This document shows positions 39,211 to 49,144 of a DNA stretch of 64,000 nucleotides, in pieces. A program made the position numbers and the translations under genes. Under the pieces are notes generated by a model. That model was given only the letters and a program-made list of their open reading frames with translations. It was not told the origin of the DNA and searched no databases. This stretch comes from Parashewanella spongiae (GTDB taxonomy: Bacteria > Pseudomonadota > Gammaproteobacteria > Enterobacterales > Shewanellaceae), in NCBI RefSeq assembly GCF_004358345.1, contig NZ_CP037952.1, forward strand, positions 2,108,001 to 2,172,000, read 5' to 3'. Position 1 is the first letter of the stretch. Each line of letters opens with the position of its first letter.

Positions 39211-39485
39211 GAGTTAGGTGCTGTGATTGATAAAGCCACAATAGAACGGCGAAGATGTGGTACGTCAACATTTACAGATGTAATGACATCAGATTCGTCA
39301 TTGGTAGTAACAAGGCACTTTAGTGCCGATTGAGCCGCATATTTAGCGGAGTAAACGGCTTTACGAGAAACATTAAATTCATCAGAAAGAGAAGAAACTG
39401 CACCATGCACTTGGCAAGCGATAGTTTTTAAGAGAAGATCGAATTTGTCTGAGGAGTTAAGCGGTGTTCGGTCGAGTATCGGCAT
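39189..39485 (-). pseudogene. Fragment of a second transposase-like protein
   Basis: A 98-residue frame begins MPILDRTPLNSSDKFDLLLK, includes a helix-turn-helix-like stretch (SSLSDEFNVSRKAVYSAKYA) and breaks off after RRSIVALSITAPNSIRAI. It resembles the N-terminus of transposases that carry DUF6399. It is cut where it meets the ISAzo13 remnant. The identity is tentative. Confidence 0.4.
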
Positions 39486-39622
39486 TTTATTTTGAGAATA
39501 GTTTTAGTCGGCTTATTATCTCAATAAATAACGTTTTTCTCCTCAGATTTTCTCATTTATTTGTTACCCGTATCTGATGGGTTCCAAAATGTTATAAAAA
39601 TCATTATTTATCAGCCGGGTAG

Positions 39623-39652
39623 CAAGCTTCTCAGCGAGCATTGAGAAGCTTG
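39623..39652 (-). terminator. Hairpin downstream of trpA
   Basis: CAAGCTTCTCA and TGAGAAGCTTG form an 11-bp stem 27 bp after the trpA stop. No U-run follows directly, so termination may be weak. Confidence 0.5.
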
Positions 39653-39678
39653 GATCAGATATTGTTATCAATGACGCT

Positions 39679-40497
39679 CTAATCTTTGATGGTTGCGGCT
39701 TTCATTTGTTGGGTGAACTTGGCTAATTTATTTAACATAATATCAGGTTTTGATAGATTAGCGCTTATGATTTTCACTGTGGCTGATCCTGATATTGCTC
39801 CAGCAGCACCAGACTTTATCGCTTCTCGTACTTGCTCTGGTTGAGATATACCAAAACCAAGGATTGGAGGTGGTGCATCATGTTGATTTAAACTTGTTAA
39901 GATATTCTCTAAAGGCATACTGGCTTTGTTATCGGTTCCTGTTACGCCTGCGCGAGACAGCAAATAAGTATATCCTTCGCTATATTGACTCACTTTGGAC
40001 AGTGTTTCTTCATCACCATTAGGTGGTGCAATAAATATTGGAGCAATATCATGAGCTTTTGCACTTTCTCTAAATTCTGCTGATGCTTCTACGGGCACGT
40101 CTGCGATTAATACAGAATCAACACCAGCTTTTTGGGCTTTTGAGTAAAAGTTATCGATGCCATTGGAATACACTAAGTTTGCATATAACAATAGTCCAAT
40201 GGGTATATCGGGATACTTAGTGCGTATTTGCGTGATCAGTTCAAAGCATGAGTCCGGAGTAACGTGGGAATTTAGTGCACGAATGTTGGCCTGTTGGATA
40301 ACAGGGCCGTCAGCTAATGGATCAGAGAAGGGGATGCCTAACTCCAAAGCATCGGCACCGTTTTCAATCAGTGTTTCGATTATTTTTTGAGAGAGCTTTA
40401 GATTTGGATCACCAATGGTAACAAAGGGAACAAAAGCAGCTTGATTTTTTGCTTCGAGTTGAGCAAATGAATGTTGATATCGGTTTGATGCAGTCAT
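39679..40497 (-). CDS. trpA: Tryptophan synthase alpha chain
   Basis: TrpA splits indole-3-glycerol phosphate to indole within the alpha2-beta2 complex. The 272-residue TIM barrel shows the catalytic Glu/Asp segments [20 protein letters not shown] and [11 protein letters not shown], and the phosphate-binding [10 protein letters not shown] and [11 protein letters not shown]. Its start overlaps the trpB stop (TAATG). It is the last gene of the trp operon. Confidence 0.97.
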   Translation of the reverse strand: MTASNRYQHSFAQLEAKNQAAFVPFVTIGDPNLKLSQKIIETLIENGADALELGIPFSDPLADGPVIQQANIRALNSHVTPDSCFELITQIRTKYPDIPIGLLLYANLVYSNGIDNFYSKAQKAGVDSVLIADVPVEASAEFRESAKAHDIAPIFIAPPNGDEETLSKVSQYSEGYTYLLSRAGVTGTDNKASMPLENILTSLNQHDAPPPILGFGISQPEQVREAIKSGAAGAISGSATVKIISANLSKPDIMLNKLAKFTQQMKAATIKD

Positions 40498-41702
40498 TAC
40501 TTTTGCTCCATTTCATTCATTTTTTTAGATAAGATGTCAGAAACTGCGAAAATATCTTTGTCTCCACGGCCGGATAAATTAACGACTAACAGCATTTCTT
40601 TATCGGCATTTTTTGCAATTTTATAAGCATGTGCAAGAGCATGAGCAGATTCCAGAGCCGGAATGATGCCTTCGCTACGTGCTAGTACTTGGAAGGCTTC
40701 TAATGCTTCGTCATCAGTGGCTGAAACATAGGTACCACGACCTGTTGCATGTAAATGCGCATGTTGAGGGCCTATTGATGGAAAATCTAACCCTGCAGAA
40801 ATTGAGTAAGATTCTTCAATTTGGCCATGCTCATCTTGCATCAACGGTGATTTCATGCCAAAAAAAATACCGTTACGGCCTTCAGTTAATGGGGCACCGT
40901 GCTGGTGGGTATCAATGCCTTTCCCTGCGGGCTCAACCCCAATAAGTTGGACGCTTGTTTCATCAATAAAATCAGCGAACATACCGATTGCATTTGAGCC
41001 TCCACCAATACATGCTACTACAGCATCTGGTAAACGGCCTTCACGTTGTTGAATTTGATGTTTCGTTTCTTCACCGATCATTTTCTGGAATTCACGGACA
41101 ATCGTTGGATAAGGGTGTGGGCCTGCTGCTGTACCCAATAAATAATGTGCTGTTTCATAATTGCCTGTGTAATCTCGCATGGCTTCATTACAGGCATCTT
41201 TTAATGTTGCTGAGCCTGAAGTCACAGAAATAACTTCAGCCCCCATTAAACGCATGCGAAATACGTTTGGAGATTGACGCTCAATGTCTTTTGCGCCCAT
41301 GTAAACGCGGCATTTCATATTTAAAAGTGCGCAAGCTAAAGCGGTAGCAACGCCATGTTGACCCGCGCCCGTTTCTGCGATGATTTCATTTATCCCCATT
41401 CGCTTTGCCAACAACGCTTGGCCTAGCACTTGGTTTGTTTTATGGGCTCCACCATGAAGCAAATCCTCACGTTTTAGATAAATTTTAACAAGCGGGTTTG
41501 GACTGAAGTTCTTAGTCAGCGTAAGCGCTGTCGGTCGACCAGCGTAATTTTTAAGTAATTCCGTAAATTCTTTCTGGAACTCAGGGTCATTACTGGCATC
41601 AATAAATGCTTGCTCAAGTTTCCGTAAAGCTGGCATTAGAGTTTGAGGTGTATATGCGCCGCCAAACTCTCCGAAAAATGGATTTAATTTAAACTGGGTC
41701 AT
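40497..41702 (-). CDS. trpB: Tryptophan synthase beta chain
   Basis: TrpB joins indole and serine using PLP. The 401-residue protein starts [20 protein letters not shown]. The PLP lysine lies in [12 protein letters not shown] near residue 87, the catalytic Glu in [13 protein letters not shown], and the PLP-phosphate loop is [10 protein letters not shown]. The C-terminal [10 protein letters not shown] is conserved. It sits 14 bp after trpCF and overlaps trpA by one base. Confidence 0.98.
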   Translation of the reverse strand: MTQFKLNPFFGEFGGAYTPQTLMPALRKLEQAFIDASNDPEFQKEFTELLKNYAGRPTALTLTKNFSPNPLVKIYLKREDLLHGGAHKTNQVLGQALLAKRMGINEIIAETGAGQHGVATALACALLNMKCRVYMGAKDIERQSPNVFRMRLMGAEVISVTSGSATLKDACNEAMRDYTGNYETAHYLLGTAAGPHPYPTIVREFQKMIGEETKHQIQQREGRLPDAVVACIGGGSNAIGMFADFIDETSVQLIGVEPAGKGIDTHQHGAPLTEGRNGIFFGMKSPLMQDEHGQIEESYSISAGLDFPSIGPQHAHLHATGRGTYVSATDDEALEAFQVLARSEGIIPALESAHALAHAYKIAKNADKEMLLVVNLSGRGDKDIFAVSDILSKKMNEMEQK

Positions 41703-41716
41703 TGTTGTATCCTAAC

Positions 41717-43111
41717 TTAATATTGTCTGAGGGCACGAAAGGCTTGTTCAATCTTTTGTTTATCTTTTATTCCGGGTGCTGATTCTAAACCGGAGTTAAA
41801 ATCTAACCCAAAGAACCCTTGTTGCATGGCGCTTATTGCATTTTCTGAATTTAAACCACCGGCTAACCATGATAATTGTTTGTCATCAATGACAGTGTTC
41901 CAGTCGAATGTTTCACCACTTCCACCAAATTGTGAGTCTGATTTGCTGTCATATAACTTTTGACTGATAGATGGGCTGGTAACTTGTTTAATTTCATTGT
42001 TGGCCGTGTCAACGGATATCGCTTTCCATATTTTTGTGTTGATGCTGTTTTTGTCAAAAAGTGCGCGAAGTTCGTCGATGTAAGTTTGTTCCTCACAACC
42101 ATGTAATTGCACGGCATATAAGGAAAGTGTTTGCGCGGCTTTAATTATTACATTGTGAGATTGGTTTACAAATACACCCACGAATCGAAGACCTAAATGA
42201 CTTTTTTGATGGTGCTCTGTAATCGCTTGAGCGTGTTTAAATGAAATACAGCGAGGTGATTTTTCGGCAAAAATTAAACCTGCATAACTTGCTCCAGCAT
42301 TCGCTATGGCTGAGCTGTCTTCAATTCTTGTTATTCCGCAAACTTTATTGTGGCCGAAAATCAAAGTGCGACAAGCTAAATCAAGATCTTCTTCAGCCAT
42401 CAAGGAGCTGCCCACTAAAAAGCCATTAACTAAAGGTGAAAGACGTTTGACCTGATCCGGAGTATAGATTCCCGACTCGCTAATAATAACGCGATCTTCA
42501 GGGATATTAGGCGCGAGGGCTTCAGTGGTCGCTAAATTAGTGCTGAGGTCACGTAAATTACGGTTGTTAATACCGATAATTTTGGCATCCAATTTAACGG
42601 CGCGTTCAAGTTCTTCTTGATTAGAAACCTCAGTCAAAATATCCAACTTGAACTGATTTGCTATGGAGGATAATGATGTGTACTGAGCGTCATCTAAAAC
42701 CGATAGCATCAATAATATTGCGTCAGCACCATGATGTGCAGCAAGCTTAATTTGGTATTCATCAACAAAAAAGTCTTTACAGATAACTGGTTGATCGACC
42801 ATTTGTCTCACTTGGGCTAAGTATGAAAAACTGCCTTGAAAAAATTGCTCGTCGGTTAATACTGAAACGGCTCCTGCATACTTGCGATATACACTAGTGA
42901 TAAAGCCTAAATCGAAATTTTCACGGATCAACCCTTTAGAAGGGCTAGCTTTTTTGCATTCTAAAATGAAACTCGTATTCGGTGAGCTGAGTTCTTCAAA
43001 AAGGCTGCGAGTTGATACTTTGGGTGATAACTTTGTTTCAGGATATTGCAATTTTAGCTGGGCAATGTGTTCAGCTTTAGTGGAAACAATGCGTGTTAAA
43101 ATGTTACTCAT
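41717..43111 (-). CDS. trpCF: Fused indole-3-glycerol-phosphate synthase / phosphoribosylanthranilate isomerase
   Basis: One 464-residue chain carries two TIM barrels for consecutive steps of tryptophan synthesis. The TrpC half (about 1-255) has FILECKKASPSKGLIREN, CKDFFVDEYQI and GINNRNLRDLS. The TrpF half (about 256-464) starts at KVCGITRIEDS and ends GLDFNSGLESAPGIKD. The fusion is normal for enterobacteria, Vibrio and Shewanella. Start and stop overlap the neighbour trpD by one base. Confidence 0.97.
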   Translation of the reverse strand: MSNILTRIVSTKAEHIAQLKLQYPETKLSPKVSTRSLFEELSSPNTSFILECKKASPSKGLIRENFDLGFITSVYRKYAGAVSVLTDEQFFQGSFSYLAQVRQMVDQPVICKDFFVDEYQIKLAAHHGADAILLMLSVLDDAQYTSLSSIANQFKLDILTEVSNQEELERAVKLDAKIIGINNRNLRDLSTNLATTEALAPNIPEDRVIISESGIYTPDQVKRLSPLVNGFLVGSSLMAEEDLDLACRTLIFGHNKVCGITRIEDSSAIANAGASYAGLIFAEKSPRCISFKHAQAITEHHQKSHLGLRFVGVFVNQSHNVIIKAAQTLSLYAVQLHGCEEQTYIDELRALFDKNSINTKIWKAISVDTANNEIKQVTSPSISQKLYDSKSDSQFGGSGETFDWNTVIDDKQLSWLAGGLNSENAISAMQQGFFGLDFNSGLESAPGIKDKQKIEQAFRALRQY

Positions 43112-44148
43112 TACTTAGAATCCCCACCACAGCTAGCCGAAGCAAGTTGGGTTAGTTTTTGGAAAGGTGTACCAGAATTAATAGTGTCTAACGTGAGTTG
43201 CATGGCTTGCTGAATATTGTCGGCTTTTCCACTGATATATAAAGCACACGCAGCGTTTACGGCAACAGCGTGTGTATGTGATGATTGGCCTTTTCCTTGC
43301 AAAATGGCTGAAGTTATCGCGGCGTTGTCTTCAGGTGTTCTCCCAGTCAATTCATCAATCGAATAGGCGGTAGTTATGCCAAAATCTTTGGGCGTTAATT
43401 GATAACGGTTGAATTCACCATTATTGATTTCAGTTACCTGAGTGATCCCGTGAACGGCGACTTCATCAAGCCCACTTCCGTGTACGACCATTGCCCTTTT
43501 TACGCCCATAGAATTAAGTACTGTAGCAATAGGGTCGATAAGTTCAGGTGAATACACGCCCAGCAACATATAGTCAGGTCGAGAAGGGTTAATAAGCGGC
43601 CCTAAAATATTAAATATGGTTCGGGTTTTAAGTGCTTGCCTTACTGGAACTGCGTGTTTGAATCCACCGTGGTAATGTGGCGCAAAAAGAAAACAAATGT
43701 GATTATCCTTTAGGCTTTTACTGGCTGACTCTGGTGACATAGTAATGTCGATACCTAAGTGAGAAAGTAGATCCGATGAACCTGATTTACTGGAAACACT
43801 TCTACTACCATGCTTAGCTACTTTGGCACCAGCAGCAGCGGCAACGAAAGCTGCAGTGGTTGATATGTTAATTGTGTTATAGCCGTCACCGCCAGTTCCA
43901 ACTAAATCAACCAACTCTTCCGAGGCTTCATACGGGAAGGGCTTAGCAGTCGCAATAGAAGCATCTGCAGCACCGCAAATTTCTTCAACCGTTTCGCCTT
44001 TCACTTTCAAAGCTGTGAGTAATCCAGCCAAGCTTATATCATCAATGTCGCCTTTAATAATGGCTGAAAACACTTCAGCACTTTCGTGACGAGTCAGCGA
44101 GTTTCCTTGATAGACTTTTTCGAATAATGATTGAATTTCGGTATTCAT
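43111..44148 (-). CDS. trpD: Anthranilate phosphoribosyltransferase
   Basis: TrpD attaches phosphoribose from PRPP to anthranilate. The 345-residue protein shows the PRPP-binding loop LVGTGGDGYNTINIST, KHGSRSVSSKSGSSD and NILGPLINPSRP. It is separate from trpG, unlike E. coli, where the two are fused. It overlaps trpG by four bases. Confidence 0.97.
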   Translation of the reverse strand: MNTEIQSLFEKVYQGNSLTRHESAEVFSAIIKGDIDDISLAGLLTALKVKGETVEEICGAADASIATAKPFPYEASEELVDLVGTGGDGYNTINISTTAAFVAAAAGAKVAKHGSRSVSSKSGSSDLLSHLGIDITMSPESASKSLKDNHICFLFAPHYHGGFKHAVPVRQALKTRTIFNILGPLINPSRPDYMLLGVYSPELIDPIATVLNSMGVKRAMVVHGSGLDEVAVHGITQVTEINNGEFNRYQLTPKDFGITTAYSIDELTGRTPEDNAAITSAILQGKGQSSHTHAVAVNAACALYISGKADNIQQAMQLTLDTINSGTPFQKLTQLASASCGGDSK

Positions 44149-44735
44149 GAGGCTGACAATTCCTTAGTCAAAAAATTAATTGATTGAGTTAATAGATCAC
44201 TGCCTAGAGTGGTGAGAATAGATTCTGGATGAAATTGAAATCCGACCGACTTGTGTTGTTTATGTGCAATGGCCATAGGTAAAGATTCGGTAAATGCAAT
44301 AACTTCTAAAGACTCAGGCACTACAGTGGCAACTAAACTGTGATAACGACCAACGGGCAAAGGCGAGGGTAAGTCACCAAATACAGCGTGTTGAGTATGC
44401 GTAATTTGGCTGGCTTTACCGTGAACGACAGCTGGAGCGCGTTCTACTTTACCGCCATAGTGTTCGACTAATGCTTGGTGGCCTAAGCAAATCCCTAAGA
44501 TAGGGACTTTACCTGCGACTTTTGATAATAAATCCATCATACACCCTGCTTGATTTGGTGCGCCTGGGCCGGGGGACAATACTAAGGCCGCATCATCTTC
44601 TGAAAGTAATTTAGTGGCAATAAAGTCAGGAGCAATGTTATTGCGGTAAATAACGACATCAAAATTTAAGCTTCGAAATTGGTCGACTAGGTTATAAGTA
44701 AATGAGTCAAAATTATCTAATAGGTAAAGTTTCAT
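44145..44735 (-). CDS. trpG: Anthranilate synthase glutamine amidotransferase subunit
   Basis: TrpG releases ammonia from glutamine for TrpE. The 196-residue class I amidotransferase starts MKLYLLDNFDSFTYNLVDQF. The oxyanion loop is LSPGPGAPNQAG, the nucleophile Cys lies in GICLGHQAL, and the His-Glu pair is FHPESI. It overlaps both trpE and trpD by four bases. Confidence 0.97.
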   Translation of the reverse strand: MKLYLLDNFDSFTYNLVDQFRSLNFDVVIYRNNIAPDFIATKLLSEDDAALVLSPGPGAPNQAGCMMDLLSKVAGKVPILGICLGHQALVEHYGGKVERAPAVVHGKASQITHTQHAVFGDLPSPLPVGRYHSLVATVVPESLEVIAFTESLPMAIAHKQHKSVGFQFHPESILTTLGSDLLTQSINFLTKELSAS

Positions 44736-46294
44736 AGTCCACCTCCGATTTTTATCGCTGAAATAACTGCTTGAGCTTTTTGCCGTGTTTCGTCTGCTTC
44801 AGCTTGTGGATCAGAATCATAGACAACACCTGCACCAGCTTGAATATGCGCAACGCCATTTTTAACGTAAGCTGAACGAATTACAATGCAAGTATCCATG
44901 TCACCATTAGAGTTAATGTAACCTACTGCACCTCCATAACTGCCGCGACGTTGGCCTTCAACTTCTCTGATTAACTGAGACGCACGGACTTTAGGTGCGC
45001 CTGTTAGGGTTCCCATGTTCATACAGGCTTGATAAGCGTGCAATGCATCGAGTGATTCACGTAACTGGCCTGTAACTCGACTGACAAGGTGCATCACGTG
45101 TGAATAGCGATCGACTTTTAATAATTCAGCTACCTTGCGGGTACCGCTTTGACTAATTCGGGCTACATCATTTCGTGCTAAATCTACCAACATAAGGTGT
45201 TCTGATAATTCTTTTTGATCAAGTCTAAGCTCCAATTCAATTCGGCCATCTAAATCGAAATCAATTTGACCATCTTCCCTTTTTCCACGCTTACGAGTGC
45301 CAGCTATCGGATAAATTTCAACTTGATTTGTTTGGGCGTCGTATTTCAAAGCACTTTCAGGGGAGGCACCAAATAAAGTGAAATCAGGCCCATTAAAATA
45401 GAACATATAGGGACTTGGGTTCGTTTGCTTTAATGCTTGATAAGCACCTAGAGTGTTCGGACACGGTAAACTGAAACTACGTGACGGAACTATTTGAAAT
45501 ATATCACCAGCGATAATGTGTTGTTTTAGCGAGTTCACATTATTTTTGAATTCTGTGTCTGAAATATTTGTACTGACTTCGTTTTCAATTGTTGACGAAT
45601 GGATCTGAGTTTGAAGCTTTTTTGCTTGATAAGTTAATTGCGCCACTCTTTCAGCCAGTTGCTCAGTGATAGTGGTGTCGTTCGAAAATGAATAGCTAAT
45701 AATACACGACTGTTGAGTGGTGTGATCTACTTCTATTAAGGTTTCAGCGACATAAAATAAATAATCAGGGCAGTCATTGTCAGCATTTGGTACCTGTTGA
45801 AGTGGTTCGACTGTGTCAATTAAATCATAAGACAGTACACCTCCGAGAAATATAGGCTCAGCGTTTATTTTTGTGCGATTAAAATGCTGAATTAAAGCTC
45901 TTAGCCCATCAAGTGATGATGCGACAAGTAATCTTTCGTCTTCATCAAGTTGCTCTGTGGTAGGGGAAAGAGTAACTACCAACTCAGCACCCAATTCAGT
46001 TTTTGCTGTACTAATGATGGCTTCAGAGAAAAAATCAACAATCGTCGGCAATAACTTTTGACCATTATTACTCAATGCCGTGAATGTCAATTTAAAGCGG
46101 TCACAGCGGATCATGAGTGCGCTGTCTGTGACAATAATGCTTTTTAAATGATCTTTACTTTCAATTTCAGCTGACTCGAGCAGCATAGTGTGGCTGGCAT
46201 TTTGAGTTAACCTTTGGTAAAGATTCAAAGGATCATCCTGATAAAGAATGCTCGATTTTTGTGTTGTCAGTTGAGCCTGAGTTGTCATATTCAT
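44732..46294 (-). CDS. trpE: Anthranilate synthase component I
   Basis: TrpE makes anthranilate from chorismate and is the feedback point of the pathway. The 520-residue protein keeps the tryptophan-binding motif LLES (near residue 38), PSRSFSLP, PIAGTRKRGKREDG, LVDLARND and YGGAVGYIN of the chorismate-utilising family. The start MNMTTQAQL is preceded only by a family O repeat ending 27 bp upstream, so its ribosome site and leader have been altered by that repeat. It is first in the trpEGD(CF)BA operon. Confidence 0.97.
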   Translation of the reverse strand: MNMTTQAQLTTQKSSILYQDDPLNLYQRLTQNASHTMLLESAEIESKDHLKSIIVTDSALMIRCDRFKLTFTALSNNGQKLLPTIVDFFSEAIISTAKTELGAELVVTLSPTTEQLDEDERLLVASSLDGLRALIQHFNRTKINAEPIFLGGVLSYDLIDTVEPLQQVPNADNDCPDYLFYVAETLIEVDHTTQQSCIISYSFSNDTTITEQLAERVAQLTYQAKKLQTQIHSSTIENEVSTNISDTEFKNNVNSLKQHIIAGDIFQIVPSRSFSLPCPNTLGAYQALKQTNPSPYMFYFNGPDFTLFGASPESALKYDAQTNQVEIYPIAGTRKRGKREDGQIDFDLDGRIELELRLDQKELSEHLMLVDLARNDVARISQSGTRKVAELLKVDRYSHVMHLVSRVTGQLRESLDALHAYQACMNMGTLTGAPKVRASQLIREVEGQRRGSYGGAVGYINSNGDMDTCIVIRSAYVKNGVAHIQAGAGVVYDSDPQAEADETRQKAQAVISAIKIGGGL

Positions 46295-46321
46295 GAGCCT
46301 GTTTTTCTCTAATGTTTCTTA

Positions 46322-46765
46322 GGGATCTAGCGATTTAAAGAGTACCAATCTTTGTCATGCCAACGAAGGCTGGTATCCAGTGACTTTTATAAAAAAAGCA
46401 AAGGCACTAGGGTCTGTTGATCTTTCAGAATTAAATTTTGTGCTATTTGAGCATTTATCTGTTCAAGGCGTGAGCAGTGATGCTTAGCCATCTAAGTGAG
46501 CTGGTCATAACATAGAACAGTGAATGCTCAAAAGCATCGAAGACAGCGTAAATTGGTCATTTCTGCTGCGTTATCGTTTTCTTATTTGGAATAACCAAAC
46601 CTCACAAACTCTGCCTTGCATAAAATAACCAATTTATCGCTGCAAAAACAATCACGAAAGATCAACAGACCCTAGACTACCGACATACAAAACTGTCGTT
46701 ACTTCGTTTCCAGCCTGCGCTGGAGTGACGAGAACTTATCGGTATACTTTCTTCCGAAACTTTCC
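46322..46765 (+). repeat. Family O small repeat carrying a family A insert
   Basis: Left end GGGATCTAGCGATTT after TTA, and right end GAAACTTTCC before TTA. The inside is split at CTAG by a family A element (46411-46671). It lies wholly between the trp attenuator and trpE, adding about 444 bp of untranslated leader. Confidence 0.82.
46411..46671 (+). repeat. Family A element, copy 2, without family B
   Basis: It has GGTCTGTTGATC ends and CTAG on both sides (46407-46410 and 46672-46675). It keeps about 117 bp of interior (TGAGCATTTATCTG...GTCATTTCT) that the copy at 10993 lacks, and holds a single TAA where the other copy has the family B insert. Confidence 0.82.
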
Positions 46766-46826
46766 TTAGACCGTTCTATTGTTTCCGCAGTTTCAATTTT
46801 AATAGTGCAATTTTCTTTCAGGCAAC

Positions 46827-46855
46827 AAAAAAGCCCGCAAGTTGCGGGCTTTTTT
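46827..46855 (-). terminator. trp attenuator terminator
   Basis: On the minus strand AGCCCGC-AACTT-GCGGGCT followed by TTTTTG is a strong terminator, 48 bp after the leader peptide stop. Upstream leader bases TAGCGGG could pair with its CCCGC arm as the antiterminator. Confidence 0.85.
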
Positions 46856-46903
46856 GTTGAATGTGTCTCTTAATCTATTGAGCACACAGCTTCACACAAC
46901 CCG

Positions 46904-46960
46904 CTAGTTTGGGAAGTGCCACCACCAACAGGTGTTTTGAGAAGCGAGTTGAATTTGCAT
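46904..46960 (-). CDS. trpL: trp operon leader peptide
   Basis: This 18-residue peptide reads MQIQLASQNTCWWWHFPN and stops at TAG. Three Trp codons in a row are the sensor: when charged tRNA-Trp is scarce the ribosome stalls there and the antiterminator forms. It lies just upstream of the attenuator hairpin. The ribosome site is weak by eye, and the assignment rests on the WWW run and position. Confidence 0.9.
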   Translation of the reverse strand: MQIQLASQNTCWWWHFPN

Positions 46961-47001
46961 AAATATTAGTTTGGTTGCTCAATTAATTTGAGTGATAGAA
47001 G

Positions 47002-47031
47002 ACTATAAAATGTCGGTAATGTCAAGCACAA
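47002..47031 (-). promoter_or_regulatory. Likely trp promoter
   Basis: On the minus strand TATAGT (47002-47007) is a good -10. TTGTGC (47026-47031) stands 18 bases upstream as a -35; the better hexamer TTGACA (47020-47025) is too close at 12 bases. No obvious TrpR operator was recognised. A family P repeat begins 14 bp further upstream. Confidence 0.45.
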
Positions 47032-47044
47032 TTGACGATAACTA

Positions 47045-47340
47045 ATATCTATTACAGTAATTAAATGCTCAACTCAGAGCTATGTATGCGCACAAAGTAC
47101 AAACGAAATTGGTGAAACCATAGTTATTACCGACATACAAAACTGTCGTTATTACATTGCTACGTTGAGATAATTTTGTGAAGTAATTTTTGCGCATACA
47201 AGCTCCCGAAGGGCAAGGCTAAAGGTTTCCATTACTGTGTTCCACGTTCTTGAATTATCTCGATAGTATTTCGAACATGCGCCTTGTACTGAAAACCTTT
47301 ATCTCTTGCTGAGTGAGAGATTAATTACTGTAATTGGTAT
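47045..47340 (-). repeat. Family P small mobile repeat, copy 8 (internally deleted)
   Basis: A 296-bp copy has one worn end (ATATCTATTACAG) and one intact end. It lacks about 50 bp around the CTTTTGTCGGG/GGCGGCCGTAGGG stretch seen in full copies. It lies between the trp promoter and rnm. The 256 bp between it and rnm hold no gene I can see. Confidence 0.85.
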
Positions 47341-47596
47341 AAATTACTTAAAGTGTATATTTTATAGGTTGCATGGTATTTAGCTATTCATCAGATAAAT
47401 CTACCAAGAGGCAAGTTCTTCACTAAGTTTTTGTCTATGCTGTTGCCATTAATAATGTTGACGGCCTAAAAAAGGATTAAGAAACCGACATTATCAAATG
47501 AAAATGCTTCAACTTTCGAAATTATAGTGTTCGAGCAATAATGATCTAAATATTTTTTCAGACGCTATTTCTATTATTTTCAGTTACAATAGCGTA

Positions 47597-48451
47597 ATGA
47601 ATGATGAATCAAAATTAGTTGACTTACATTGCCATACCACGGCATCTGACGGCCAGCTTACTCCTACTGAAATAATCAGAAGAGCCATAACCAATCAAGT
47701 CGATGTACTTGCTATCACCGATCACGATACAGTTTCAGGTTTGCGTGAAGCGCATGACTTTAATCGGCAACAAGATAACTCTATCGAATTGATAAATGGC
47801 ATAGAAATATCTACTTGTTGGCATAACCACGATATTCATATTGTAGGTTTAAATGTCGATATTGAAGCCGATGAACTTGCCCAATTACAAAAGAGGCAGC
47901 GTGAATTAAGGGACATTCGTGCCCGTGAAATTGGGCGAAGATTAGAAAAAGCTGGTATCGAAAGTGCGTATGAAGGGGCTAAAGCACTAGCGGGTGATGC
48001 GGCATTGAGTCGCGGCCATTACGCTCGTTGGTTAGCTCATCATGGGTATGCTAAAGACACGCCCAGTGTATTTAAAAAATTTTTGTCACGAGGTAAAACG
48101 GGTTATGTACCCAATAATTGGCAAGATATGGAATCAGCGATCACACTTATCCATAACGTCGGTGGTCAGGCAGTATTAGCACACCCAAGTGGATATAAGT
48201 TTTCTGCAAAGTGGTTAAAACGTCTTGTAAGAGAGTTCAAGGAAGCTGGTGGAGATGCAATAGAGGTGGTTCAAGGACAACAGTCCATTGGCGATCGTTC
48301 TAATTTAATTGCGCTCAGTAATCAGAATCAACTTTTTGCTTCACTAGGAAGCGATTTTCATTTTCCAGGTGGCTGGTTAGATTTAGGTAAAAAATTGTTT
48401 CAACCACCCGGAGTTAATTGGATTTGGCACTCAGAAGGCTGGAATAAATGA
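47597..48451 (+). CDS. rnm: PHP-domain phosphatase/5'-3' exonuclease, RNase AM
   Basis: This 284-residue PHP enzyme hydrolyses 3',5'-nucleoside bisphosphates and matures rRNA 5' ends in E. coli (formerly YciV/TrpH). The metal-binding motifs are visible: DLHCHTTASDGQLTP near the start, AITDHDTVSG, AHPSGYK and GSDFHFPG near the end. It is next to the trp operon, divergently, as in many gammaproteobacteria, and overlaps yciO by four bases (ATGA). Confidence 0.93.
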   Translation: MNDESKLVDLHCHTTASDGQLTPTEIIRRAITNQVDVLAITDHDTVSGLREAHDFNRQQDNSIELINGIEISTCWHNHDIHIVGLNVDIEADELAQLQKRQRELRDIRAREIGRRLEKAGIESAYEGAKALAGDAALSRGHYARWLAHHGYAKDTPSVFKKFLSRGKTGYVPNNWQDMESAITLIHNVGGQAVLAHPSGYKFSAKWLKRLVREFKEAGGDAIEVVQGQQSIGDRSNLIALSNQNQLFASLGSDFHFPGGWLDLGKKLFQPPGVNWIWHSEGWNK

Positions 48452-49068
48452 GTCAATTTTTTTATGTACATGAAGAAAACCCGCAATCAAGATTAATCGT
48501 ACAAGCCGTTCATATTTTGAAGCAGGGGGGGGTTGTTGTATATCCAACAGATTCAGGATACGCCATTGGTTGTTTAATTGGTGATAAGAATGCAATGACG
48601 AGAATTACGAGGATCAGGCAAATCGAAAATGACCACCATTTTTCATTGATGTGTCGTGATTTATCAGAATTGGCAACATATGCAAAAGTTGATAATCAAG
48701 CTTATCGATTATTGAAATCTTGTACGCCGGGGCCGTATACCTTTATTTTTAAAGCTACGAAAGAAGTGCCAAAGCGTCTGCAAACTTCCAAGAAAAAGAC
48801 CATAGGGATACGAGTGCCAAGTAATATTATCGCTGCGGCCTTGCTGGAAGAACTTGATGCTCCTTTAATGTCGACAAGCCTAGTGATGCCAAATGAAGAC
48901 TATGCAGAGTCGGATCCCGAAAATATAAGGGACATGTTAGAACACCAAGTGGATTTAATTATTCATGGTGGTTATTTAGGCGAAAACCCGACCACCGTAG
49001 TTGATATGTCGGAAGATACGATACAAGTTGTTCGTGAAGGTGCTGGTGATACAAGTATATTCATCTAA
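48448..49068 (+). CDS. yciO: YciO, Sua5/YciO/YrdC family protein
   Basis: This 206-residue protein has the dsRNA-binding YrdC fold, with the nucleotide-binding stretch GGVVVYPTDSGYAIGC, SLMCRDLSELA, and PGPYTFIFKATKEVPKRL. The C-terminal PTTVVDMS is conserved. The paralogue TsaC makes threonylcarbamoyl-AMP, but the role of YciO itself is not settled. It is co-translated with rnm. Confidence 0.92.
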   Translation: MSQFFYVHEENPQSRLIVQAVHILKQGGVVVYPTDSGYAIGCLIGDKNAMTRITRIRQIENDHHFSLMCRDLSELATYAKVDNQAYRLLKSCTPGPYTFIFKATKEVPKRLQTSKKKTIGIRVPSNIIAAALLEELDAPLMSTSLVMPNEDYAESDPENIRDMLEHQVDLIIHGGYLGENPTTVVDMSEDTIQVVREGAGDTSIFI

Positions 49069-49144
49069 TGTTGCTTTAAGTCGGAGACCGTTCCCGATAT
49101 AATGCATAACTGATATTGAACGCTTCTCATGGATAAGGACTCGG

